Positions 8,488-18,459 of a DNA stretch of 64,000 nucleotides are shown piece by piece; positions within the stretch are counted from its first letter, which is position 1, and every line of letters begins with the position of its first letter. The DNA comes from Betaproteobacteria bacterium. GTDB lineage: Bacteria; Pseudomonadota; Gammaproteobacteria; Burkholderiales; SG8-39. The notes under the pieces were generated by a model. That model saw nothing but the letters and a program-made list of their open reading frames with translations. It ran no database searches and had not been told where the DNA came from. The position numbers and the translations under genes were made by a program. The stretch is from the NCBI GenBank assembly GCA_016234705.1, contig JACRAS010000104.1:19842-83841 (forward strand). Direction: 5' to 3'.

Positions 8488-8841
8488 ATGGTGATTCGAA
8501 TCCGAAGACTAGTGCTATACCTGCTGCTCGCGTGCCTGCCGCTGCAAAGCATGGCTGCGCCGGCACACATGCTGCTCTGCGATGACGCGACGCCGGCCGT
8601 TGCCGATGGCTTGCACGTTCACGACGATGGTGACGAGCATCCCGCACATGAAGGGCCGGTCGATCAGGGTGGAGCGTCCTCGCATGATTGCTGCCAGCAG
8701 TATTTCCCCGGCGCGCTGCACAGCGGTTCGCCGGATGCCGGCGAGACGGGAATCGTGTCCGTCCCGGTCGGGCCCGCCAGCTTCTATTCCTTCTTCCCCG
8801 AGCGCCTCAAGCGCCCGCCGCTAAGCGAGCTCGCCGTCTGA
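8488..8841 (+). CDS. CzcI-like small exported protein
   Basis: The 117-residue protein has a signal peptide (residues 1-~23, ending SMAAPA) and a His/Asp-rich middle (LHVHDDGDEHPAH). The C-terminal segment ending FFPERLKRPP matches the end of CzcI-type proteins found upstream of czcC. It is probably periplasmic and thought to modulate the efflux operon. It is the first gene of the rightward operon, 122 bases before the outer membrane component. The role is inferred from family and position; ATG 8488 and GTG 8491 are equally possible starts. Confidence 0.65.
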   Translation: MVIRIRRLVLYLLLACLPLQSMAAPAHMLLCDDATPAVADGLHVHDDGDEHPAHEGPVDQGGASSHDCCQQYFPGALHSGSPDAGETGIVSVPVGPASFYSFFPERLKRPPLSELAV

Positions 8842-8963
8842 TCGGCGAGTGGCGTCTCCTGCCCCGAGATCGGGGCTGACCCACCGTCTTTCGCGGATGC
8901 GAACCGCATCCGCTCGCGCACTGCGCCGGTGAGCCGGCCCAGGGCATGTCGTTGGGGGTAGCA

Positions 8964-10154
8964 ATGAAATATCTGTGGGCAGCAATTGCCGGTGTCGCTG
9001 CGGCGTTGCCGGCGCACGCGCAAAGCCTGCGCGATGCGCTCGAGGCGGCATGGACGCGGCAGCCGCTCGCGCAGGCAAGACCGGCGCGCGCGCAAGAGTT
9101 CGCGGCAAAACGCGACGCCGCGCAGGCCTTGTTTCCCGAGCCGCCCAGTCTGGTCGTCGGTAACCGCGACGACCGCCTGCACCGCAACCAGGGGGCACGC
9201 GAGGTGACTGCCGAAATTGCTTTGCCGCTGTGGTTGCCCGGAGAACGGGGCCGCCAGGATGCGATCGTCAGTGCCGAGAGCGATCAGTACAATGCCGCGC
9301 TCGCCGCGGCGAAGCTGAAGATTGCCGGCGAAGTGCGTGAGGCATATTGGCAGGTACGGCTCACCGAAAACGAGTTGGCGCTCGCGTGGCGCAAGGTGGA
9401 GGAAGCGGCGGTGCTCGCGGCCGATGTCGAGCGTCGCGTCAAGGCCGGCGACCTGGCGCGCGTTGATCTGAACCAGGCGCAGGCCGCGGAACGTCTGGCG
9501 CGCGGTGCACTGGCCGAAGCCGAGATCAAGAGATTCAGGGCGAAGCAGGGCTTTAACCTGTTGACGGGGTCGGGCATGTTGCCTGGCGGCGAAGAGAACC
9601 GCGCCACGCAGGCCGTCTACCTTGAGGACCATCCGCTGCTCGCGCCGCTGCGACGGGCGGTGGCCACTACGCAAGCGAAGCTTGATCTGGCCACGCAAAG
9701 CCTGCGCAACAACCCCGAGTTGGAACTTGGGCTGCGGCGCGAACGTGGTCTGTTCGACGAGCCCTACTCCCACTCTCTTGAAGTGCGCTTTCGGTTGCCG
9801 TTCGCGACCGATGCGCGCAATAGACCGCGGATTGCCGCTGCAAACGGGGAAATGATCGAAGCGCAAGCTGCCTACAACCTGGAGCGCGCCAAGGTGGCGG
9901 CCGAGATCGAAGCGGCGCGGCGCGAACTGGAGCAAGCACGCACTGTAATGCAATTAACGCAGTCGCGCTTCACGCTCGCCGCCGATACCCAGCGCCTGCT
10001 GGCCAGGGCTTTCACGTTCGGTGAGCTCGATTTGATCGCGCGGCTGCGCTCCGAAAACGAACGATTCGAAGCGGAATTGCAGTTCACGCGTGCGCAGCTC
10101 GAGGCTGCGCGCGCCATCTCGCGTTTCAATCAGGCACTAGGAGTATTGCCATGA
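8964..10154 (+). CDS. Outer membrane factor of RND metal efflux, CzcC-like (TolC family)
   Basis: This 396-residue TolC-family protein forms the outer membrane channel of the tripartite pump with the next two genes. It has a signal peptide (MKYLWAAIAGVAAALPAHAQ) and long heptad-rich helices in two repeats, including EIALPLWLPGERGRQ and EVRFRLPFATDARNRPR, the paired strand segments seen in CzcC/CnrC. ATG 8964 has a GGGGG element upstream and starts directly at the signal peptide; ATG 8946 would add six residues. The 3' end overlaps the adaptor gene by four bases (ATGA). Confidence 0.88.
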   Translation: MKYLWAAIAGVAAALPAHAQSLRDALEAAWTRQPLAQARPARAQEFAAKRDAAQALFPEPPSLVVGNRDDRLHRNQGAREVTAEIALPLWLPGERGRQDAIVSAESDQYNAALAAAKLKIAGEVREAYWQVRLTENELALAWRKVEEAAVLAADVERRVKAGDLARVDLNQAQAAERLARGALAEAEIKRFRAKQGFNLLTGSGMLPGGEENRATQAVYLEDHPLLAPLRRAVATTQAKLDLATQSLRNNPELELGLRRERGLFDEPYSHSLEVRFRLPFATDARNRPRIAAANGEMIEAQAAYNLERAKVAAEIEAARRELEQARTVMQLTQSRFTLAADTQRLLARAFTFGELDLIARLRSENERFEAELQFTRAQLEAARAISRFNQALGVLP

Positions 10155-11800
10155 AGTGGTTCGTCCATTTGATGCTTCTCGTATGGCCCGCGATCGCGCT
10201 GGCGGATGCAGGCCACGACCACGGCGCCACGCCTCCCGCCGTGTCCGCGACCCTCGCGCCGCGCCTCGAGGCGCGGTCCGAGAGCTTCGAGCTGCTGGCG
10301 GTTCTCGAGGGCGGCAAGCTCGCGCTTTACCTCGACCGTTTCGCCACCAACGAACCGGTGTCCGATGCCCGCATCGAAATCGAAAGCGGCGCATTCAAAG
10401 CCGTCGCGCAGCCTGGCGCGGATGGCATCTACACCGCCCCGGGGGAAGCATTCGCCAAACCCGGACAATATCCGTTGGTGTTCACGATCCAGGCCGCTGA
10501 TAGCTCTGATTTGCTGAACGGCACCCTCACCGTTGCGCAGCCCGCCGGTCCGTCCGCGCGCAGTCGTGACTGGACTGAATGGCCGGTGTGGATCGCGGGC
10601 GGCGTGGTCGTGGTATTCGGCGCAGCCTGGCTACTGCTGCGCCGCGGAAGAACTTCGCACGCTGCCATCGCGCGCCTGGCCGCGGTATTCACGCTGGCTG
10701 CACTGGCGGCTGTGTCCGCAGCCACCTTCGCGCACGAAGGCGAGGACCACGGCAACGACAAGAAAGGTCCGAGCGCGGCGCCCGGCGATGCCGGAACCGA
10801 CAATGCCAGCGCGCGACGGCTGGCCGACGGCGGCGTGTTTATGCCGAAAGCCATGCAACGCCGACTCGGTATACGCACCATCGCGGCGGAGCCGGGCGAG
10901 CTTGCGCGGGGCGTGGAGCTGAACGGCCGGGTCATCAGTGACCCCAACGCCGGCGGGCGCGTGCAGGCTAGCCAGTCCGGACGCATCGAATCCGGGCCGC
11001 ACGGTCTGGCGACGCTGGGGCAAAGAGTAAAAAAAGGCGATGTGCTCGCCTACGTCAAGCCGGTCGCGAGCGCAATCGAGCTCGGCAACCAGCGCGCGCA
11101 ACTGGCGGAAATTACCGCGCAGCACGGGTTCACCGAGAAAAAGGTGAAGCGTCTCGAGGCGCTCGAGGGCAGCGTGCCGCAAAAAGAGATCGACGCCGCG
11201 CGCGCGGAGTTCGCCAGCCTGGCCGAAAGAAAAACCGTGGTCGGCGCGAGTCTCAGCCATCGCGAAGCCCTCGTCGCACCGGCGTCCGGGGTCGTCAGCG
11301 CGGCGTCCGCGGTGAGCGGGCAGGTCGTGGAAGCGCGTGAAGTGCTGTTCGAGATCGTGGACCCGCAACGGCTGATGGTGGAAGCGCTCGCCTACGATCC
11401 GGAGATGCTCGCGGACATTGCCGGCGCCAGCGCGGTCCTGCCGCACGGCGCCTCGCTGCCGCTCGTTTTCGTCGGCGGCGCCCAGCAACTGCGCGAGCAG
11501 GCGCTGCCGCTGGTATTCCGGATCAAGCCGCCGCTGCCGCCGCTGGCGGTGGGCCAGCCGCTGAAAGTGGTGGTGCAGACCAGGCGCACGATCAAGGGTA
11601 TCGCCGTACCGCTTGCGGCGCTCACCCGAAGCGGTGGCGGCGACACCGTGGCGTGGGTGCACGCCGGCGCCGAAACATTCGTCGCCAAGAAAGTGCGTTT
11701 CCAGGCGCTCGACGGCGCGAACGTGGCATTAATCGAGGGGATCGCGGCCGGCGACCGCGTCGTTACCGCGGGCGCCGCGGCGCTGGCGCAAGTGCGCTGA
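10151..11800 (+). CDS. RND periplasmic adaptor, CzcB-like, with an unusual N-terminal region
   Basis: The 549-residue protein ends in an HlyD/CzcB adaptor module ([19 protein letters not shown], alpha-hairpin around residues 310-370, then barrel and proximal domains). Residues 1-~200 are atypical. A signal peptide and His motif (DAGHDHG) are followed by a ~110-residue beta-rich domain, then two hydrophobic segments ([17 protein letters not shown] and [15 protein letters not shown]) and another His/Asp stretch (HEGEDHGND). The second hydrophobic segment may be the original signal of an ordinary adaptor to which an upstream domain was joined. It links the inner membrane pump to the outer membrane channel. 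Confidence 0.85.
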   Translation: MKWFVHLMLLVWPAIALADAGHDHGATPPAVSATLAPRLEARSESFELLAVLEGGKLALYLDRFATNEPVSDARIEIESGAFKAVAQPGADGIYTAPGEAFAKPGQYPLVFTIQAADSSDLLNGTLTVAQPAGPSARSRDWTEWPVWIAGGVVVVFGAAWLLLRRGRTSHAAIARLAAVFTLAALAAVSAATFAHEGEDHGNDKKGPSAAPGDAGTDNASARRLADGGVFMPKAMQRRLGIRTIAAEPGELARGVELNGRVISDPNAGGRVQASQSGRIESGPHGLATLGQRVKKGDVLAYVKPVASAIELGNQRAQLAEITAQHGFTEKKVKRLEALEGSVPQKEIDAARAEFASLAERKTVVGASLSHREALVAPASGVVSAASAVSGQVVEAREVLFEIVDPQRLMVEALAYDPEMLADIAGASAVLPHGASLPLVFVGGAQQLREQALPLVFRIKPPLPPLAVGQPLKVVVQTRRTIKGIAVPLAALTRSGGGDTVAWVHAGAETFVAKKVRFQALDGANVALIEGIAAGDRVVTAGAAALAQVR

Positions 11801-11810
11801 GAGGATAGTC

Positions 11811-14800
11811 ATGTTCGACTGGATAATCGACGCGAGCCTCAAGCAGCGGCTGCTGGTGCTGGCGCTGTCGCTGGCGCTCATTTTTTACGGCGGCCACACC
11901 ATCAGGCAGATGCCGGTGGACGTGTTCCCCGACCTCAACAAGCCGACCGTGACCCTGCTCACCGAAGCGGGCGGCATGGCGCCTGAAGAAGTCGAGCAGC
12001 TCGTCACCTTTCAGATCGAGACCGCGATGAACGGCATGCCCGGAGTAACGCGCGTGCGCTCGGTTTCCGGCATCGGGCTGTCGGTCGTATCGGTCGAGTT
12101 CGACTGGGGCACGGAGGTCTTCCGCAACCGCCAGCAGGTCGCCGAGCGGCTGTCGCTCGTCAAGGAGCAGTTGCCCGAGGGCATCACGCCGCAGATGGGG
12201 CCGATCGCCTCGATCATGGGCGAGATCATGCTGATCGCGCTGCCGGCCGATCCGGAAAACACGAGCCCGATGCAAGCGCGCGAATACGCCGACTGGGTGA
12301 TGCGGCCGCGCCTGCTCACCATTGCGGGCGTGGCGCAGGTGATTCCGATCGGCGGCGAGGTCAAGCAGTATCGCGTCGAGCCCGCTCCGGCGCAAATGTC
12401 CGCGCTCGGCGTGACCCTCGATCAGATCGAGTCCGCGCTCAAGAATTACGCCGCCAACACCAGCGGCGGCTTTCTCGAGCAAAGCGCGCGCGAGTACCTG
12501 ATCCGCAACATCGGCCGCACCAACCGGCTTGCCGACCTGCAGAACCTCGCCATCGGCGCAAGAAACAACCAGCCGATCCTGCTCAAGCAGGTGGCGCAGG
12601 TGAAGTTGGCCGCGGCGGCGAAGCGCGGCGATGCGAGCTACAACGCCAAGCCCGCGGTGATTCTCTCGGTGCAGAAGCAACCCGCCGCCGACACGGTGAA
12701 GCTCACGCGCGCTATCGAAACCGCGCTGGCCGACCTCGGCAAATCGCTGCCGGCGGGCATGGCGCCACCCCAGATCGTATTCAAGCAGGCCAACTTCATC
12801 GAAGCCTCGGTCAGCAACGTCGAGGAGGCGCTGCGCGACGGCGCGATCATGGTCGCGGTGGTGCTGTTCCTGTTCCTGCTCAATTTCCGCACCACCTTGA
12901 TTTCCCTTACCGCAATTCCGATGTCGATCCTGATCACCGCGCTCACGTTCAAGCTGATGGGGCTTTCGATCAACACCATGACCCTCGGCGGTCTCGCGAT
13001 CGCGATCGGCGCGCTGGTGGACGACGCCGTCGTCGGGCTCGAGAACATCCTGCGCCGGCTCAAGCGCAACGTCACCGACGGCACGCACAAGCCGGCGCTG
13101 GAAGTGATCGCCGCGGCCACCAAGGAAGTGCTCTCCGGCATCGTCTATGCCACGGTCATCATCGCGCTGGTGTTCGTGCCGCTGTTCGCGCTCTCCGGCA
13201 TCGAGGGCCGGCTGTTCGCGCCGCTGGGCGTCGCGTTCATCGTTTCCATTCTAGCCAGCATGCTGGTATCGGTGACGCTTACCCCGGTGCTGTGCTACTA
13301 CCTGCTCGCCCCGCGCCGGCGACTTGCGGCACCCGGGGCGCATCGGAACCCCGCCGGCGACGCCGCAAAAATACCGTGGTGGTCGCTGCGTTTCAACCTG
13401 CACGCCGGCGAGGAATACAGTCCGCTGGTAAAGAAGCTCAAGCAATGGGATACGCATATCCTTTACTGGTCGTTCGATCACGCCCGGCCGCTGTTGACGG
13501 CCGCGCTGGCGGCCGCGCTGCTCGCCGTTGCCACGGTGCCGTTTTTCCCGCGCGCGTTTCTGCCGTTGTTCAACGAAGGCACGCTCACCATCAACCTGCT
13601 GCTCAATCCGGGAACCTCGCTCTCCGAATCCAACCGCGGCGGCGCCCGCGCCGAGCAGTTGATCGCGCAAGTGCCGGAAGTCATCCACGTCGGGCGCCGC
13701 ACCGGCCGCGCCGAGCTCGACGAGCATGCCGAGGGCGTGCATTACACCGAGATTGACGTCGACCTGAAACGCTCGCAGCGCAGCCGCAACGCGGTGCTGC
13801 AGGACATCCGCAACCGCCTCGGCGTGCTGCCGGCGGTGGTCAACGTCGGGCAGCCGATCTCGCACCGGCTCGACCACATCCTGTCGGGGGTGCGCGCGCA
13901 GATCGCGCTCAAGATCTACGGCGACGACCTCGATACGCTGCGCGCGCTGGCAGCGCAGTTGCGCGACCGGCTGGCAACGATAAGCGGCATCACCGACCTG
14001 CAGATCGAGAAGGCGGTGCTGATTCCGCAACTCAAGCTGCGCGTGGACTACGAAAAGGCGGCGGCCTACGGCGTGGCGCCGGCGGCGGTGCTGAAAGCGC
14101 TCGAGACGCTGGTTGGCGGCGAGAAGCTGGCGCAGGTGATCGAAGGCAGCCGCCGCTTCGACCTGGTGGTGCGCCTGCCCGACTCCGAGCGCGGCCCGCA
14201 GGCGCTGCAGCGGCTTCTGATCGAAACGCCGGCGGGCCGGGTCCCGCTTGGGCGCATCGCCGAGATCGAGGATGGCGACGGCCCCAACCAGGTCTCGCGC
14301 GACAACACGCGCCGGCGCATCGCGATCTCGGCCAACTCCGACGGCGCCGACCTCTCCGGTATCGTGGCGCGTATCCGCGCCGAAATCGCCATCAACCCAT
14401 TGCCCACCGGCTACTTCACCAGCCTCGAGGGCCAGTTCCAGGCGCAGGAGGAAGCCACGCGCCTGATCGCCCTGCTCTCGCTGATGTCGCTGCTGCTGAT
14501 CTTCATCGTACTCTACACGCGCTACCGCTCCACCGCGCTGTCGCTGATGATCATGGGCAACATTCCGCTCGCGCTGGTGGGCAGCGTCGTGGCGCTGGCG
14601 GTTGCGGGCCAGCCGCTGTCGGTCGCGTCGATGATCGGCTTCATCACGCTCGCCGGGATCAGCACGCGCAACGGCATCCTGAAGGTGAGCCACTACATCA
14701 ACCTGTGCGCGTTCGAGGGCGAAAAATTCGGCAAGGAGATGATCGTGCGCGGTTCGCTCGAGCGCCTGACACCGGTGTTCATGACCGCGCTGGTGGCGGC

Positions 14801-14996
14801 GTTCGCGCTGGTGCCCCTGATGCTCGCGGCCGACGAGCCGGGCAAGGAAATCCTGCACCCGGTGGCGGTAGTGATTTTCGGCGGGCTGGTGAGCTCCACC
14901 CTCCTCGACACCATCCTCACGCCGGTAATGTTCTGGCTGTGGGGTGAGAAGCCGCTCAAGCGCCTGCTCGATGAGCATGCAAAGCAGGCTTTTTGA
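11811..14996 (+). CDS. Heavy-metal RND transporter, CzcA/CusA family
   Basis: This 1061-residue inner membrane pump has the twelve-helix RND layout with two large periplasmic loops ([20 protein letters not shown] near the N-terminus, [13 protein letters not shown] before helix 8). The helix 4 motif reads [18 protein letters not shown] rather than the DFG...DGA of classical CzcA, so zinc/cobalt/cadmium specificity should not be assumed. The segment [16 protein letters not shown] marks a subgroup common in proteobacteria. It pairs with the preceding adaptor and channel genes. Metal specificity is unknown from sequence. Confidence 0.9.
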   Translation: MFDWIIDASLKQRLLVLALSLALIFYGGHTIRQMPVDVFPDLNKPTVTLLTEAGGMAPEEVEQLVTFQIETAMNGMPGVTRVRSVSGIGLSVVSVEFDWGTEVFRNRQQVAERLSLVKEQLPEGITPQMGPIASIMGEIMLIALPADPENTSPMQAREYADWVMRPRLLTIAGVAQVIPIGGEVKQYRVEPAPAQMSALGVTLDQIESALKNYAANTSGGFLEQSAREYLIRNIGRTNRLADLQNLAIGARNNQPILLKQVAQVKLAAAAKRGDASYNAKPAVILSVQKQPAADTVKLTRAIETALADLGKSLPAGMAPPQIVFKQANFIEASVSNVEEALRDGAIMVAVVLFLFLLNFRTTLISLTAIPMSILITALTFKLMGLSINTMTLGGLAIAIGALVDDAVVGLENILRRLKRNVTDGTHKPALEVIAAATKEVLSGIVYATVIIALVFVPLFALSGIEGRLFAPLGVAFIVSILASMLVSVTLTPVLCYYLLAPRRRLAAPGAHRNPAGDAAKIPWWSLRFNLHAGEEYSPLVKKLKQWDTHILYWSFDHARPLLTAALAAALLAVATVPFFPRAFLPLFNEGTLTINLLLNPGTSLSESNRGGARAEQLIAQVPEVIHVGRRTGRAELDEHAEGVHYTEIDVDLKRSQRSRNAVLQDIRNRLGVLPAVVNVGQPISHRLDHILSGVRAQIALKIYGDDLDTLRALAAQLRDRLATISGITDLQIEKAVLIPQLKLRVDYEKAAAYGVAPAAVLKALETLVGGEKLAQVIEGSRRFDLVVRLPDSERGPQALQRLLIETPAGRVPLGRIAEIEDGDGPNQVSRDNTRRRIAISANSDGADLSGIVARIRAEIAINPLPTGYFTSLEGQFQAQEEATRLIALLSLMSLLLIFIVLYTRYRSTALSLMIMGNIPLALVGSVVALAVAGQPLSVASMIGFITLAGISTRNGILKVSHYINLCAFEGEKFGKEMIVRGSLERLTPVFMTALVAAFALVPLMLAADEPGKEILHPVAVVIFGGLVSSTLLDTILTPVMFWLWGEKPLKRLLDEHAKQAF

Positions 14997-15045
14997 AGCG
15001 CATCACCGCAACCATCCGCGTCAACCACTGAAAGGGAGACTGACC

Positions 15046-15441
15046 ATGAAACCGAGCAACGTTATGTTTGCCGCCATGCTGCTGTGCCTCTCGCTTGCTG
15101 CCCGCGCCGACGGGCCCGCGATCGGCCCGAACGGAGGCCAGGTCAGAGACGCCGGGAAATATCATCTGGAACTGGTCGTCAAGGATAGCGCGCTTACGGT
15201 GTACGTCACCGGCAGCAAGGACGCGAAAGTCGCGACCAAAGGCGCGACCGGCAACGCGACGGTGCTGGCGGGCAAAAACGCCTCCAGCGTGAAGCTCGAG
15301 CCGCGCGGTGAAAATGCGCTCGCGGGAAGCGGCAGTTTTCAGCCGGCGCCGGACATGAAGGTCGTGGTGTCCGTGACGCTGCCCGGCCAGCCGCCGGTCC
15401 AGGCGCGCTTCACGCCGCTGGGTCGGATGCGTGCTGGTTAG
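15046..15441 (+). CDS. Small exported protein of unknown function, end of czc-type operon
   Basis: The 131-residue protein has a signal peptide (MKPSNVMFAAMLLCLSLAARA). Its ~105-residue beta-rich mature part opens GPAIGPNGGQVRDAGKYHLE. This resembles the N-terminal domain seen in some metal adaptor proteins that binds or presents metal in the periplasm. AAAGGGAG precedes ATG 15046. It lies 49 bases after the RND pump and is probably co-transcribed. No function is known to me. Confidence 0.7.
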   Translation: MKPSNVMFAAMLLCLSLAARADGPAIGPNGGQVRDAGKYHLELVVKDSALTVYVTGSKDAKVATKGATGNATVLAGKNASSVKLEPRGENALAGSGSFQPAPDMKVVVSVTLPGQPPVQARFTPLGRMRAG

Positions 15442-15527
15442 GACATTGTATGATGCCGGCAGGCCGAACTGCAGCCATGCTTTAATCCTGGCAGCGCAAG
15501 CCGGCCCTAGTTGGAAATCCATCGACG

Positions 15528-15980
15528 ATGAGCACCATTGAGCCCAAAGGTCAGGATCCTTCGCCGGAGGGCGCTTGGACCCATGTTTTCCTCGCTTGGC
15601 TCATCGCCGGCGTGTCGACGCTGGGCGCCCTGTTTCTCAGCCTGGTCATGGACATCGCTCCCTGCGTATTGTGCTGGTACCAGCGCATTTTCATGTTTCC
15701 GCTAGTCTTCATCCTGGCTGCCGGACTGTTCCCGTTCGATGCCAGGCTCGTGCGCTATGCCCTTCCCCTCGCGCTCGCGGGCTGGATGATCGCATTGTTC
15801 CATGTCCTCGTCGTCGCAGGCGTAATTCCGGAAAATGTCAGCCCATGCGCGCAAGGTATTCCGTGCAAGGACCAGCAGATCGAGTGGTTCGGGTTTCTGA
15901 CGATACCGCTGCTTTCGCTAATCGCTTTTTCCGCAATCGGCTTGCTGCTTGTATTGACTCACTTAAAGGTGTCCAAATGA
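15528..15980 (+). CDS. DsbB/BdbC-like disulfide bond formation protein
   Basis: The 150-residue protein has four membrane helices, a CVLC pair after helix 1 (APCVLCWYQR) and a second cysteine pair in the loop SPCAQGIPCKDQQ. These are the two redox pairs needed to reoxidise a DsbA partner and pass electrons to quinone. It is shorter than E. coli DsbB, as in the BdbC/DsbI-like subfamily. It overlaps the thioredoxin-fold gene by four bases, so the two work as a pair, likely for cysteine-containing periplasmic metal proteins. Confidence 0.85.
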   Translation: MSTIEPKGQDPSPEGAWTHVFLAWLIAGVSTLGALFLSLVMDIAPCVLCWYQRIFMFPLVFILAAGLFPFDARLVRYALPLALAGWMIALFHVLVVAGVIPENVSPCAQGIPCKDQQIEWFGFLTIPLLSLIAFSAIGLLLVLTHLKVSK

Positions 15981-16678
15981 AAAAAGGGGTAAAGATCAAA
16001 CAAGGGGTGCCAGTCAAAAAAAGTGTACCAATGAAAAAACCCGTGTTCATTGTTTCCGCAGCCTTGCTGCTGCTCGTCTTTGTGCTCGGCACGCTTCTAT
16101 ACAAGAGCGAAAAGCTCGATAAATCGGCGAAGATGGCCGCGCAGAACCAAACCTTTCTCGCACGAGAGCATGCGCCCAGGCTTGGCCCGGCGGACGCCAA
16201 GGTGCATATTGTCGAATTCTTGGATCCGGCTTGCGAGACGTGCCGCAGCTTCTATCCCTTCGTCAAGGATTTGATGAAGGCCAATCGCGACAAAATACGC
16301 CTTTTCCTGCGCTATGCGCCGTTCCACGCCGGGTCGGACAACGTGGTGAGAATTCTCGAAGCCGCGCGCAAACAGGATAAATTCTGGGAAACATTGGAAG
16401 CAGTCCTCGCCACCCAGCCTCGCTGGGCGCCGAACCACAGGGCGGAGGTGGAGCTCCTGTGGCCGCAACTGGGAAACCTGGGCCTGGACTTCGAGCGGAT
16501 CAAGCGCGACATGTACACCCCGGAGATCGATCGCGTCATTGCGCAGGATGTAGCGGATGCAAAGGCGCTCAATGTCACCAAGACCCCGGAATTCTTCGTA
16601 AACGGCCGTCCCTTGCCGAGCTTCGGCTACGAGCAGTTGAAGAAACTGGTCGACGATGCCGTGGCAAAAGCCTATTGA
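15977..16678 (+). CDS. DsbA-like thioredoxin-fold oxidoreductase, membrane-anchored
   Basis: The 233-residue protein has one N-terminal anchor helix (VFIVSAALLLLVFVLGTLL) and a thioredoxin fold with the active site CETC (Cys86 and Cys89, in FLDPACETCRSF) and the cis-proline loop TKTPEFFVNG. It resembles BdbD-like thiol oxidases. The N-terminal 20 residues are Lys-rich with near-repeats (KKGVKIKQG, VKKSVPMKK), and an internal ATG at 16031 is an alternative start. The first ATG has AAAGGTG upstream and overlaps the dsbB-like stop. It introduces disulfides into periplasmic proteins. Confidence 0.85.
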   Translation: MKKGVKIKQGVPVKKSVPMKKPVFIVSAALLLLVFVLGTLLYKSEKLDKSAKMAAQNQTFLAREHAPRLGPADAKVHIVEFLDPACETCRSFYPFVKDLMKANRDKIRLFLRYAPFHAGSDNVVRILEAARKQDKFWETLEAVLATQPRWAPNHRAEVELLWPQLGNLGLDFERIKRDMYTPEIDRVIAQDVADAKALNVTKTPEFFVNGRPLPSFGYEQLKKLVDDAVAKAY

Positions 16679-16823
16679 TAGACGTCATCTCAACCCACGT
16701 GGCGGTGTTGCCTCGTGGCGCAGGGAGCGCGTTTCAGACGGGAGTCAAGACACCTTGGGCGCCGATGCGCTACGCCACGTGTGCGTAGAGCACGATCGGT
16801 CCACTGGCCACCGATCCCGCAAG

Positions 16824-16849
16824 CTGACAACAATGTAATCGAGCGGTCA
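16824..16849 (+). promoter_or_regulatory. Metal response regulator box 2
   Basis: CTGACAACAATGTAAT, then seven bases, then TCA. The 16-mer shares ACAACAATGTAAT with box 3 and the N7-TCA tail with the other boxes. It lies 107-132 bases upstream of the small exported protein at 16956, pointing toward the run of copper-related genes that ends with the P-type ATPase. Confidence 0.7.
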
Positions 16850-16955
16850 TGTTGACGACTGGCGCGGCGGCGCAGACTGGGATTGTCGGATAAGTTCGGG
16901 CAGCCGCTTTACCGGGATTCCAGAGATTCTTTCCAACCAGTCGAAGGAGATGACC

Positions 16956-17207
16956 ATGAAACTGAAGCCCACCCTCGCCGCCGGCCTGTTCGCCATCATG
17001 GCGGCACTCTCGCTCAACGCCGGCGCCGCAGCGGACCCCCCGGCCGACGTCAAGGTGGAAAAAGCCGCCCCCCAGAAAAAAATGAGACCCCACTCGCACA
17101 TGGAGGAAAAAACCGGGATACCTCAGAAAGCCCCCGAAGCCATGCCGGACAAGCCAAACGCCGCCAAAGACAAGACCAAGCATTTCCATCCGCGGGACGG
17201 GAAGTAA
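16956..17207 (+). CDS. Small exported Lys/His-rich protein
   Basis: The 83-residue protein has a signal peptide (MKLKPTLAAGLFAIMAALSLNAGAA, shown here as residues 1-25 split at Ala25) and a charged, low-complexity mature part with several His (RPHSHMEEK, KTKHFHPRDGK). AAGGAG lies six bases before ATG 16956; the ATG at 16950 overlaps that element and is unlikely. It is the first gene after box 2 and is probably a periplasmic metal-related protein. No family is recognised. Confidence 0.6.
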   Translation: MKLKPTLAAGLFAIMAALSLNAGAAADPPADVKVEKAAPQKKMRPHSHMEEKTGIPQKAPEAMPDKPNAAKDKTKHFHPRDGK

Positions 17208-17326
17208 GTTACGCAAGATATGGCCGGGCGCAAGCCGGGCGCTTGCATGAACGCTTCGACGAGGGGCGTGCCAGCCTCGACCTAGTGACGCTCGATTCGT
17301 ACAGACCGCAACCCCGAGGAGTAGTC

Positions 17327-17584
17327 ATGCAACACAAGCATGAATCGCACGGCGATGGCGGGATGAAGTCCAGGACCAACATTGCCTGGATCGTGTTCCT
17401 GGCCATCGCAGTATTCTTCCTGATTACCGAGCATAGGGCGCACCTCTCCGGGTGGTTTACCTACTGGCCATATTTGCTATTACTGGCCTGCCCCCTGATG
17501 CACCTGTTCATGCATGGCGGCCATGGTCACGGAAGTCACGGGTCGAGCGAAGCCTCGAACGAACTGACCAAGGAGCAGAAATAA
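17327..17584 (+). CDS. DUF2933-like small membrane protein
   Basis: The 85-residue protein has a His-rich start (MQHKHESHGDGG), two closely spaced hydrophobic helices (WIVFLAIAVFFLI and YWPYLLLLACPLMHLFM) and a His/Gly-rich tail (HGGHGHGSHG). This matches the DUF2933 family often found next to copper genes. GAGGAG precedes ATG 17327. The stop overlaps the next start region (ATAATGG), so it is co-translated with the methyltransferase-like gene. The function is unknown. Confidence 0.75.
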   Translation: MQHKHESHGDGGMKSRTNIAWIVFLAIAVFFLITEHRAHLSGWFTYWPYLLLLACPLMHLFMHGGHGHGSHGSSEASNELTKEQK

Positions 17585-18288
17585 TGGATCACGACTCTGC
17601 TGCGGCCTACGGGCTCTGGTCGCTCGCGCTCATCAACTCGCTGGTGTTCATCATTTTCGCCTTCAGCTTCGCCAAGCCCCGATCGTCGCGCGACTGGCGC
17701 TCGTTCGGCGCGTTCTCGGCTTTTCTGGTCGCGTTGTTTACCGAGATGTATGGGTTTCCGCTGACGATCTACCTGTTGTCGGGCTGGCTGTCTACGCGTT
17801 TTCCCGGCATCGATTGGATGTCGCACGACTCGGGCCACCTGCTCGAAACGATGTTCGGCTGGAAAACAAATCCGCATTTTGGACCGTTTCACATCATCAG
17901 CAACATCCTGATCGTCGCGGGCTTCTGGCTGCTTGCCTCAGCCTGGAAGGTGTTATATACGGCGCAGCGCCAGCACAGGCTTGCGACCAGCGGAGCTTAC
18001 GCGCGCGTGCGGCATCCCCAGTACGCGGGGTTCATTCTGATCATGACCGGGTTTTTATTTCAATGGCCGACCCTGGTCACGCTCGCGATGTTCCCGATCC
18101 TGGTGTTCATGTACGTGCATCTTGCGCGGCGTGAAGAACGGGATGCGCGAGCGCGATTCGGCGAGGCTTACACCCGCTACGAGGCTAACACGCCCGCGTT
18201 CTTGCCCTGGATTGGTGCCAAAGTTGATGCGGAAGCCGATTGCGAGCTAGGCGCAACAACAGGCGACAAAAAGCATTTCCTGCGGTAG
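17584..18288 (+). CDS. Isoprenylcysteine carboxyl methyltransferase-like membrane protein
   Basis: The 234-residue protein has five to six membrane helices and the C-terminal signature ARVRHPQYAGFILIMTGF, followed by EERDARARFGEAYTRYE, of the ICMT/PEMT-like methyltransferase superfamily. The real substrate in bacteria is not prenylated cysteine and is generally unknown. ATG 17584 follows directly on the DUF2933-like gene. Its presence inside a metal cluster is recurrent in proteobacteria; a lipid or small-molecule methylation role is inference only. Confidence 0.8.
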   Translation: MDHDSAAAYGLWSLALINSLVFIIFAFSFAKPRSSRDWRSFGAFSAFLVALFTEMYGFPLTIYLLSGWLSTRFPGIDWMSHDSGHLLETMFGWKTNPHFGPFHIISNILIVAGFWLLASAWKVLYTAQRQHRLATSGAYARVRHPQYAGFILIMTGFLFQWPTLVTLAMFPILVFMYVHLARREERDARARFGEAYTRYEANTPAFLPWIGAKVDAEADCELGATTGDKKHFLR

Positions 18289-18459
18289 CGTACGGACGGC
18301 GTAAAGGTTTGCGTATATACAGATATTCTCGCAATTGGTCACGTGGACTCCTGAGTGAGCATCGTGATCGTGTTGTCTTGTGCCCCCGGCAAGCCTCGGC
18401 TACCAGCAGTCGCCAGTAACGGAAACATGAATTTACTCAACCCTGAAGGAAAAACCACC

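Noticed and set aside
13251..14978. 575-codon minus-strand frame opposite the first RND pump
   Set aside because: It is antisense to a confidently identified RND gene; the Arg/His/Gln-rich composition is typical of an antisense shadow at high GC.
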